Part shown: positions 1 through 5,379 of the stretch, piece by piece
Layout of the letters: each line of letters starts with the position of its first letter
Position numbering within the stretch: the stretch's first letter is position 1
Source of the DNA: Candidatus Poribacteria bacterium
GTDB lineage: Bacteria; Poribacteria; WGA-4E; DTYX01
Length of the DNA stretch: 7,710 bases
Assembly (NCBI GenBank): GCA_012961655.1
Contig: DTYX01000494.1
Span: forward strand, 1-7,710
Reading direction: 5' to 3'
Program-made: the position numbers and the translations under genes
The notes under the pieces: generated by a model
The model's database searches: none
What the model was told of the DNA's origin: nothing
Seen by the model: the letters and a program-made list of their open reading frames with translations, nothing else

Positions 1-816
1 AATACTGTATCAGCCTACGACGCGGCGCTCATACTGCAATACGTCGTGGGTTTGATAGATGAATTTCCCGCTGATTCAATGGGTTCACCGTCCGCAATAG
101 AACCGCGCGATTATGAGCTTAGCCTTCCCAAAGTAGAAGCGCCTGCGGGTGAAAAGATTCAAGTTCCAATCGGTATAAACGACGCTACAGGGTTATTGGC
201 TGGCGGGGTAACTATCAAATATGACCAGACGGTATTGAGAGCTATTGGCTACGGTTCGTTGGAACTCCTCAACGGATACTATTGGAAAGCGAATACAGAC
301 TTGCCAGGCGAAGTCAGGTTCGCCTTTGCAACGACGTTTCCCCTCACCCCGGCCCTCTCCCAAAAGGAGAGGGAGAAAAAAGTTGGTGGCAAGATGTTGA
401 TGGTGGAGTTTGAAGTCCTGCCGAACGCCGAAGGGGAGACAAGTCCTCTGATTCTCGAAAACGTCGATCTTTCCAACAGTCGAAGCGTCACAAAAATCGA
501 CGGCGAAGTTCGCGTTATTCCTACGACTTTTGCGTTGCTACAAAACTTCCCGAACCCGTTCAATCCAGACACCTGGCTTCCGTATAAACTTGCGTCCGAT
601 TCATCCGTCAGCATCAGCATCTACAATGCAAAGGGACAGCTCATTCGGACACTGCATCTCGGCTATCAGAACGCTGGCGTTTACGCGACCAGAGGTAAAG
701 CCGCCTATTGGGATGGCAAAGATAACCTGGGTGAGAAGGTATCAAGCGGCGTATATTTCTACACTTTGCGAACTGGGGAATTTATATCGACCCGTAAGAT
801 GGTTATCGTGAAGTGA
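1..816 (+). CDS. Secreted dockerin/cohesin-type protein with C-terminal FlgD-like sorting domain (5' end outside window)
   Basis: The frame is open from base 1, so the start lies upstream; 271 residues are visible. Residues 1-19 (NTVSAYDAALILQYVVGLI) resemble the second half of a type I dockerin repeat. Residues about 41-173 look like a cohesin-type beta-sandwich, with an AGGVTIKYDQTVLRA core strand and a KMLMVEFEVLP strand. Residues 174-271 form a FlgD-like Ig domain of the T9SS type A sorting class: PNPFNP at 184-189, then TWLPYKL, VSISIYNAKGQLIRTL, YWDGKDNLGEKVSSGVYFY and a final TRKMVIVK. The role is inferred to be export and surface anchoring or assembly; no catalytic domain is visible. 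Residues 113-128 (FPLTPALSQKEREKKV) are an in-frame insertion encoded by a palindromic repeat. The gene is convergent with the SelA-like gene. This domain style is typical of Poribacteria, from recollection of the family. Confidence 0.85.
   Translation, partial: NTVSAYDAALILQYVVGLIDEFPADSMGSPSAIEPRDYELSLPKVEAPAGEKIQVPIGINDATGLLAGGVTIKYDQTVLRAIGYGSLELLNGYYWKANTDLPGEVRFAFATTFPLTPALSQKEREKKVGGKMLMVEFEVLPNAEGETSPLILENVDLSNSRSVTKIDGEVRVIPTTFALLQNFPNPFNPDTWLPYKLASDSSVSISIYNAKGQLIRTLHLGYQNAGVYATRGKAAYWDGKDNLGEKVSSGVYFYTLRTGEFISTRKMVIVK
340..375. repeat. GC-rich palindromic REP-like element inside a coding region
   Basis: A C-rich foot (340-350) is followed by a perfect 8-bp hairpin: CCCTCTCC at 353-360, loop CAAAA at 361-365, GGAGAGGG at 366-373. 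Read in frame it encodes PLTPALSQKERE. From general knowledge, closely similar CCCTCACCC...CCCTCTCC palindromes occur dispersed in many bacterial genomes and give this recognisable peptide when they fall in genes. The flanking cohesin-like sequence reads on normally on both sides. Exact element ends are uncertain. Confidence 0.65.
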
Positions 817-853
817 ACGACGAAATTTACCCTGCTCTAAAACTCCAGTACGA

Positions 854-901
854 TGGTGCAGTCTGCCAAAGCTGTTTTTATAAGCTAAACAGTCTGCACC
901 A
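854..901. repeat. Imperfect inverted repeat between convergent genes
   Basis: TGGTGCAGTCTG (854-865) pairs with CAGTCTGCACCA (890-901) over 12 positions with one T-T mismatch. An inner AGCT (870-873) can pair with AGCT (883-886). It lies in the 241-base gap between two converging genes, where a bidirectional transcription end would be useful, but no T-run follows either arm. It may be a terminator-like structure or a dispersed repeat; the sequence alone does not decide. The rest of the gap holds only a weak 7-bp hairpin (976-982 with 993-999). Confidence 0.5.
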
Positions 902-1057
902 CTAAATTTGCCAAAGAATATGTTTGCGGTCCGTTGCAAGATGCTCACAGTACGGCGAGGATAATGGATGAATGTGTGGTTGAAATTGAATACAACCACC
1001 CAAATGTTCAATAAACTTTCGCAAGTCGTTACTCGGAAATGCTTCCCGACAATATCT

Positions 1058-2185
1058 TTACAACAAGTTTTTTATCCTATCGGCGATGACTTGTTCATCG
1101 CCATCCACAATGGCTCGCGTAGAAATATTGATATTATTCGCATTAGTGTGTACCAGAATTCGCGGATTTCCTTCTTTTAGCGCAGCCGCGATGTCAGCGG
1201 CGGTTTTCCCCAGAGCCGTCTCGTCAAGCGTCAAACGAAGGTTCTGCGCTGGTCCGCTCTCTGGTTGAGGAATTGCTTCGACATTATCGACACCTTCAAA
1301 CGCTTTTTGAAGGTTCTTCACCCTTTTATCGTAGGTTGCAAACCGGGCTTCATGGTCCATCGCCATCCACTCTTGAAGCGCGATGACAACTCCGATTATC
1401 TCCTGTCTATCGAGTTTAAGCGGTCTGCCAAACGAGCGGTATGGGCTAGCTTCAAACCCGATAAATCCCTGCCGCTTCGCGGATTCAACTAAATCCTTTC
1501 TGCCGCAGAGAATGCCGGCTGAATGGGGAGCGCCGAAGTATTTGGCGCCGTAGCAGACGAGGTCAGCGCCCATTCCTGTGTACTTTGTGAAAATATCAAG
1601 CGGATATATCTGGGCGGCTGCATCGACAATGATGGGAACTCCGTGCTTCTTACCAATTTTAATAACCTCTTCCAGAGGAACTACTCCCTTTCTGATACCC
1701 GGCGCCAGATGCGTGATGGCGACAGTATTTGGTCCAATAGCGGTTTCAATCTGTTCAGGCGTCGTTCCAGATTCGTCTCCAACCTCAACGAGCGTAGCCC
1801 CAGGAACTGTCAAACATCTATCATATTTGTATCGCAGTCCCTTTTGGACAATAACCTCATGCTTAATTCCAGTCACGTCGGGCAACTGCTCGATCTTTTC
1901 ATTGTCAAGTCCCGCCATGCAAGCGACAGTTCCTAAAGCAAGAGCTGCGGCGCATCCTGGAGTAACATAGGCGGCTTCTGCGCCAAAGTACTCGGCGATA
2001 ATCTCGCCGGTTCTATCCAGCAACTCTTCCATCTGGACGTAATACCGGTTTGCCAAGTCCATCGCTTCGCTAACCTTCGGCGAGAGAATGGAACCACCCA
2101 GCAAGGTCATGTTGCCGCCGAGGGCGTTGATAACCGGATTAACGCCTAAATCATTATACAACTTAAGACTTTTTCCACTGTCCAT
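1058..2185 (-). CDS. PLP-dependent SelA/DgaE-like enzyme (aminotransferase fold type I)
   Basis: A 375-residue protein of the SelA/D-glucosaminate-6-phosphate ammonia-lyase-like group of PLP enzymes. The N-terminal NPVINALGGNMTLLGGS (16-32) and the AAYVTPGCAAALALG segment (71-85) match the substrate and phosphate-binding regions of this group. IIVDAAAQ places the Asp that contacts the pyridine nitrogen at 188, and GADLVCYGAKYFGAPHSAG puts the Schiff-base Lys at 215. At 375 residues it is shorter than true bacterial SelA, and no selenocysteine genes are nearby, so a lyase or aldolase role on an amino acid or amino sugar is more likely than selenocysteine synthesis. The substrate cannot be read from the sequence. 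The ATG start is supported by AGGAGG (2191-2196) five bases upstream. It stands alone, convergent with the upstream secreted-protein gene. Confidence 0.85.
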   Translation of the reverse strand: MDSGKSLKLYNDLGVNPVINALGGNMTLLGGSILSPKVSEAMDLANRYYVQMEELLDRTGEIIAEYFGAEAAYVTPGCAAALALGTVACMAGLDNEKIEQLPDVTGIKHEVIVQKGLRYKYDRCLTVPGATLVEVGDESGTTPEQIETAIGPNTVAITHLAPGIRKGVVPLEEVIKIGKKHGVPIIVDAAAQIYPLDIFTKYTGMGADLVCYGAKYFGAPHSAGILCGRKDLVESAKRQGFIGFEASPYRSFGRPLKLDRQEIIGVVIALQEWMAMDHEARFATYDKRVKNLQKAFEGVDNVEAIPQPESGPAQNLRLTLDETALGKTAADIAAALKEGNPRILVHTNANNINISTRAIVDGDEQVIADRIKNLL

Positions 2186-2202
2186 TTCTACCTCCTAAAA
2201 AT

Positions 2203-2267
2203 GTAGGTCGAGATTCCATATCTCGACAATTCGTTACAAAATCGTCGATTTTGGAAAATCGACCTAC
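2203..2267. repeat. REPIN-like element 1: two inverted GTAG-hairpin units
   Basis: The plus-strand unit is GTAG (2203-2206), then stem GTCGAGAT (2207-2214), loop TCCAT, stem ATCTCGAC (2220-2227). The opposite-strand unit is GTAG (2267-2264), then GTCGATTT, loop TCCA, AAATCGAC (2263-2244). The two units are inverted around a 16-base spacer (2228-2243), and their outer nine bases (GTAGGTCGA and TCGACCTAC) also pair. A GTAG foot plus palindrome is the known layout of REPs mobilised by RAYT transposases, and inverted doublets are called REPINs. The assignment is inferred from structure. It fills most of the gap between the LamG gene and the SelA-like gene and could also affect mRNA ends. Confidence 0.7.
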
Positions 2268-2279
2268 TAGAAGCGTTAA

Positions 2280-3050
2280 TTAAAACTTCTTTATCTGCCC
2301 CCATGTTGTTACCAAGCTATCTTTGGGGGATACGGAAGTTACTCCCGTTTCCATCAGGGCTTTGATTTCATCTTGTGTCAACGCCTTGCTCCAGATACAT
2401 AAATCATCCATGAGGCCGGTAAAGGGACGGGCATCATCGATATTTTTTCCTACCCTGGCTCCCATGCCCCAATCTCCGGCTATAGGTTCACTGACGCGTG
2501 CGTTTTCTCTGCCGACCTCTTCTCCATTGATATACAGAATTCCAACGCCTGCGTCCTTACTATAAGTTCCGGCATAATGGAGCCATTCGCCGGGCTTCCA
2601 TTCGCCTGCTCTGACGTCAAAAATCGTGGTTCCGCCATAAGCTCTGAAGAGCCATCTAAATGTATGGTCGCTGCGGAGTTCAGGATGCACAAGCCACGTC
2701 GCGTCAGATGCTCTCGCGTTGAATATGGCATGATGACCTCCTGTCTCCTCAACATTTACCCAAGCACAGACTGTCCCTGCGTCTTTTGGAACCTCATCAG
2801 CGGGGAAGTTTTCACCATCAAGGTCAAGGTAGCCGCCATTGGCGAACTTTCCAGCGGACCCGCTTTTGCCATCTGCCAGCGTAACGTCGCCGTTGATGAC
2901 ACCGTCATGGCCATTGCCTGACATATCGGGAACAAAGTTGTCTTTGAGGCTGTCGAAGCTGTAATAGATTACCAAATCACCAGCCCGCGCCCCAATAATC
3001 AAAAGAAACATCAACAAGGTTAATTCTCCAAACAACACAAAACGTTTCAT
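2280..3050 (-). CDS. Secreted LamG-like (concanavalin A-like lectin/glucanase fold) domain protein, copy 1
   Basis: A 256-residue protein with a signal peptide: MKR, a hydrophobic core to about residue 20, and a GARA cleavage motif at about 20-23. One LamG-like jelly-roll domain covers about residues 24-235, with the family patterns VPDMSGNGHDG, TGGHHAIFNARASD, EWLHYAGTYS, GILYINGEEV, ARPFTGLMDDLCIWSKALTQDEI and a closing TTWGQIKK. Such domains bind carbohydrate or other ligands outside the cytoplasm. No catalytic motif and no FlgD-like sorting tail is present, so the ligand is unknown. AAGGAGGGAG (3056-3065) just upstream of the ATG is a strong ribosome site. A paralogue lies immediately upstream on the same strand. 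Confidence 0.85.
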   Translation of the reverse strand: MKRFVLFGELTLLMFLLIIGARAGDLVIYYSFDSLKDNFVPDMSGNGHDGVINGDVTLADGKSGSAGKFANGGYLDLDGENFPADEVPKDAGTVCAWVNVEETGGHHAIFNARASDATWLVHPELRSDHTFRWLFRAYGGTTIFDVRAGEWKPGEWLHYAGTYSKDAGVGILYINGEEVGRENARVSEPIAGDWGMGARVGKNIDDARPFTGLMDDLCIWSKALTQDEIKALMETGVTSVSPKDSLVTTWGQIKKF

Positions 3051-3116
3051 GATTTCTCCCTCCTTAGTAGGTAGTGTTAAACATGTAATGCTCTCACGAG
3101 CATTTTGAACGCCATT

Positions 3117-3145
3117 ATAATAACTTTTAAAATCAAAATTTTCAA
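3117..3145 (-). promoter_or_regulatory. Possible sigma-70-type promoter for LamG copy 1
   Basis: On the minus strand, TTGAAA (3145-3140) and TATTAT (3122-3117) are separated by 17 bases. A TATAAT (3119-3114) overlaps the -10. It lies 67 bases upstream of the ATG in an AT-rich stretch next to the IS1-type remnant. Identified by eye; AT-rich DNA produces such matches by chance. Confidence 0.4.
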
Positions 3146-3163
3146 GTCTTTTTTCGCTTTTAG

Positions 3164-3305
3164 AAAAACGGACATATTCACAATGGTAAACAGAATTATC
3201 GCTGTAAAAACTGTGGACGTAAAGAAAGTCGGAAATCCTGAAAACAAACGGATTTCCGATGAAACGAAAGAACTAATTCAAACATTACTGCTTGAACGTA
3301 TCTCT
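3164..3305 (+). pseudogene. IS1-family transposase N-terminal remnant, frameshifted and truncated
   Basis: Frame 2 from 3164 reads KNGHIHNGKQNYRCKNCGRK, the zinc-ribbon half of an IS1 InsA-type transposase with one CxxC pair. From about 3228 the homology continues in frame 3 as VGNPENKRISDETKELIQ and then TLLLERIS, ending at about 3305. Aligning both pieces to the expected GRQFVENP...ISxETKELIxxLLLERIS pattern implies one extra base near 3221-3228. A TAG at 3161-3163 precedes the first piece, and the second piece stops where the neighbouring LamG gene ends. The catalytic DDE-type region and any terminal inverted repeats are missing, so it is dead. The family call is from motif recognition only. 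Confidence 0.7.
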
Positions 3306-4086
3306 ACTTTTTGATTCTACCCCATGTTATGGCTACTTTATCCTTTTGGGATACAGCCATCGGTTGGGGGCCATTTTCCATAAGGTCTTTGATTTCATCT
3401 TGCGTCAAAGCCTTTTTCCAGATGCAAAGGTCATCCATCAAACCGGTAAAGGGACGAGCGTTATCAATGTTGTATCCCACGCGTGCGCCTATGCCCCAAT
3501 CGCCGGCGATTTTCCCCTTGCCTGGGGCTTCTTGAACCTTTTTGCCGTTGATATACAAAATTCCCAGTCCAGCGTCCACACTGTAAGTGCCGGCGTAATG
3601 AAGCCACTCATCATATTTCGCGGCGCCGGCGCGGATATCGAAGATTGTCACACCGCCATTGGCGCGCAGCAGCCACCGAAAATTACCTTCGCTACGTAGT
3701 TCAGGGTGAACAAGCCACGTAGAATCGCTAGCGCGAGCGTTAAAGATGGCATGATGGCCTCCTGTTTTCTCACAATTTATCCAGGCGGCGACTGTTATCG
3801 CTTCAGTGGGAATATCATCCGCGGGAATATTTGGACCATCAAGGTCAAGAAAGCTGCCGGTTGCGAACTTTGCCGCTTTGCCGCGCTTTCCCTCTTCTAC
3901 TTGCTTGACATCGCCATTAATTTTGCCATCATGACCGTGGCCTGACATATCAGGGACGACAGTACCTTTAAACTCTTCGTAATCGAAATAAATAATGAGA
4001 TTTTCGTCATATTCCACTGCATTGATGCTACCAACCCAGATTATGATGGTACACATTAACGCAGCAGATGGAATCAAATGTTTCAA
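3304..4086 (-). CDS. Secreted LamG-like domain protein, copy 2
   Basis: A 260-residue paralogue of the adjacent LamG gene, with long identical stretches such as TGGHHAIFNARASD, TWLVHPELRS, EWLHYAGTYS and ARPFTGLMDDLCIW. The signal peptide runs to about residue 23 (MKH, hydrophobic core, SINA). The LamG-like domain covers about 28-240, ending in ITWGRIKK. The start is TTG at 4086. AAAGGAGG lies eight bases upstream, an in-frame TAG occurs two codons upstream, and this start gives the expected MKH-type signal peptide. The last codon is Lys where copy 1 has Lys-Phe, and the stop codon overlaps the end of the IS1-type remnant, so the tail may have been trimmed. The ligand is unknown; it is likely secreted. 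Confidence 0.84.
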   Translation of the reverse strand: MKHLIPSAALMCTIIIWVGSINAVEYDENLIIYFDYEEFKGTVVPDMSGHGHDGKINGDVKQVEEGKRGKAAKFATGSFLDLDGPNIPADDIPTEAITVAAWINCEKTGGHHAIFNARASDSTWLVHPELRSEGNFRWLLRANGGVTIFDIRAGAAKYDEWLHYAGTYSVDAGLGILYINGKKVQEAPGKGKIAGDWGIGARVGYNIDNARPFTGLMDDLCIWKKALTQDEIKDLMENGPQPMAVSQKDKVAITWGRIKK

Positions 4087-4094
4087 AACCTATT

Positions 4095-4102
4095 CCTCCT
4101 TT
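4095..4102 (-). promoter_or_regulatory. Ribosome binding site deciding the TTG start of LamG copy 2
   Basis: Minus-strand AAAGGAGG lies eight bases before TTG at 4086-4084. It is close to an ideal Shine-Dalgarno, and no ATG is available between it and the signal-peptide core, so TTG is the best start. Confidence 0.75.
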
Positions 4103-4121
4103 CATCTCCTGAGAAAACCTT

Positions 4122-4394
4122 TTACTTCGGAACAGGAGCAATTTCACGACATAGCCTTCTCAAGTATGTTTTCAAACTCCTCTCTGCCTCAAGTATCTCA
4201 TCTTCCCCACTTCTCGCTATCGCAACTAAAGGCAATAGATATGGGTCTCCACTTTCCAGCAATTCTCTCCCCTCAATTTCCCACATTCTCACAAGACGAT
4301 ACCTAATCGATATCACTTCGTCATCGTAAAAATCGACTGCTGAACGGTGTTTTTTGAACAGCAATACCAACGGTTTGACAGGAATATGATATTT
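4122..4394 (-). pseudogene. Rpn-family (PD-(D/E)XK) nuclease/transposase fragment
   Basis: The open frame between TAG (4397-4395) and TAA (4124-4122) reads YHIPVKPLVLLFKKH, then SIRYRLVRMWEIEGRELLES and GDPYLLPLVAIA. This resembles the middle of Rpn/DUF4351-type putative transposase nucleases, where the strand VVLLxxP, the RYxVVRLWEI segment and the LLPLxxL segment follow the nuclease core. The N-terminal part with the catalytic residues and the usual C-terminal part are both missing. Only about 90 residues remain, and homology begins before any usable ATG. A TTG at 4370 is the first possible start, but family-like sequence lies upstream of it. I read it as a dead fragment. It ends 35 bases before the LamG copy 2 start. 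Confidence 0.6.
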
Positions 4395-4399
4395 CTATT

Positions 4400-4457
4400 G
4401 TAGCATAAGTCTCCTGACTTGTGCTCGGATTGCCGCAAGTCTGGAGACATGCGCTAC
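4400..4457. repeat. REPIN-like element 2: two inverted GTAG-hairpin units
   Basis: The plus-strand unit is GTAG (4400-4403), stem CATAAGTC, loop TCCT, stem GACTTGTG (4404-4423, one G-T wobble). The minus-strand unit is GTAG (4457-4454), stem CGCATGTC, loop TCCA, stem GACTTGCG (4453-4434, one mismatch). The units are inverted around a 10-base spacer (4424-4433). The whole element also folds as one 24-position hairpin with three mismatches and two wobbles. The layout is the same as the element at 2203-2267 with different stems. It lies just downstream of lpxI. No T-run supports a terminator. Confidence 0.7.
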
Positions 4458-4507
4458 GACCCAATCGATGGCTCACGAAAAGTTACGGGATAATTCGTCA
4501 ACAGAAC

Positions 4508-5350
4508 CTAGGACTTTAGAGAATCTCTATCATTTGACACGGCAACGATTGAGATATTATGTTCATTTGCCTCTTTAATTACATTTTCCGCGTCTAACAG
4601 AAAGGTGCGCTCAGCATCGAGTGCCAGCACTGTTGCGGAATTTTCTTTCATCACCTTGAGCGTACTTGGTCCCACTGTTGGAACGTCGAAACGAAAGTCG
4701 TGGTCGATACTAGAAGCTTTTGCCACGACAACCCCATCGCCTCCCAATCGTCCGCCGCGCCGGATTGCTTCGTCAGTTCCTTCTATCGCTTCGATAGCCA
4801 AAGGCATCTGATTTTTAACAACGACTGTTTGCCCGATATCTAAACCTGCAACCTTACGCGCTAAATCAATACCGTAGTAAATGTCTTCCCATTCGCTTTT
4901 GGATGGCTTTCTTTTGGTGAGAACGCCAGATTGAAAGAGCAGATTTGAGAGAAAACGGCGCTGGTCGATTACGACGAATCCGATGGATTCCAATTCTTCA
5001 ACCAGAGCTTTTAAAATTGAATTATCACTATTCCGTCCGTTTCGAGCTTTGGTTAGAATTTTACGAGCAAGAGAATCCAACCATAAGGGTTTGAGTAGAA
5101 CGTCTTTGTTTACTTTACCTATCAAGGCAAGTTCTTGTATTTCCGCATCGCGCAGGGTTTTGACAATCTTTCCCAATTGCCCGATATGAAACTGATGAAA
5201 TTCTGAAGCGACTTGAGGTAAATTCGAGGAATAATTGTTTGTAACGCAGATAATAACGGGTTGCTTGTCATAAAGCTTGGCTTCAGATGCCAGTAATTCA
5301 GGCAGATTCCCACTGCCTGCGATGATGCCCAGTTTTTGCGTATTGCCCAT
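4508..5350 (-). CDS. lpxI: UDP-2,3-diacylglucosamine pyrophosphatase LpxI
   Basis: This 280-residue protein matches LpxI (DUF1009), which hydrolyses UDP-2,3-diacylglucosamine to lipid X and UMP at the inner face of the cytoplasmic membrane, replacing LpxH. The N-terminal domain (about 1-133) begins KLGIIAGSGNLPELLA. The C-terminal domain (about 135-275) holds GTDEAIRRGGRLGGDGVVVAK in pieces from 191 and RFDVPTVGPST at 220-230. Asp222 sits in the motif where the catalytic Asp of Caulobacter LpxI is expected; that correspondence is from memory. Length is normal for the family. The ATG start has GAGGG (5360-5364) nine bases upstream. It follows lpxA by 25 bases, consistent with one operon. In many genomes lpxB comes next; here the operon runs into repeats instead. 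Confidence 0.93.
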   Translation of the reverse strand: MGNTQKLGIIAGSGNLPELLASEAKLYDKQPVIICVTNNYSSNLPQVASEFHQFHIGQLGKIVKTLRDAEIQELALIGKVNKDVLLKPLWLDSLARKILTKARNGRNSDNSILKALVEELESIGFVVIDQRRFLSNLLFQSGVLTKRKPSKSEWEDIYYGIDLARKVAGLDIGQTVVVKNQMPLAIEAIEGTDEAIRRGGRLGGDGVVVAKASSIDHDFRFDVPTVGPSTLKVMKENSATVLALDAERTFLLDAENVIKEANEHNISIVAVSNDRDSLKS

Positions 5351-5379
5351 TAGCGATTACCCTCACAACTAATTCGTGT

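Noticed and set aside
976..999. 7-bp hairpin GTGGTTG/CAACCAC in the convergent gap
   Set aside because: It is short, has a 10-base loop and no T-run; this is expected by chance in 240 bases.
742..1011. An 89-codon minus-strand open frame across the end of the secreted-protein gene
   Set aside because: It overlaps the conserved FlgD-like domain on the other strand, shows no recognisable motif, and covers the hairpin at 854-901.
1578..1970. A 130-codon plus-strand open frame opposite the SelA-like gene
   Set aside because: It is antisense to a well-conserved PLP enzyme with its catalytic residues and shows no domain or ribosome site of its own.
1058..2185. True selenocysteine synthase SelA
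   Set aside because: The protein is short for SelA and no selB, selC or selD lies nearby, so only the wider SelA/DgaE-like family is claimed.
2203..2267. CRISPR repeat or riboswitch
   Set aside because: There is a single palindromic unit pair without spacers, and it lies downstream of one gene with no metabolite-binding fold recognisable.
3105..3314. A 69-codon plus-strand open frame as a gene
   Set aside because: Only its second half resembles a known protein (IS1 transposase) and the matching first half is in another frame, so it is a frameshifted relic.
4400..4457. Rho-independent terminator for the lipid A operon
   Set aside because: The stem is long but contains mismatches and no T-run follows in the direction of transcription; the GTAG-hairpin doublet layout explains it better.
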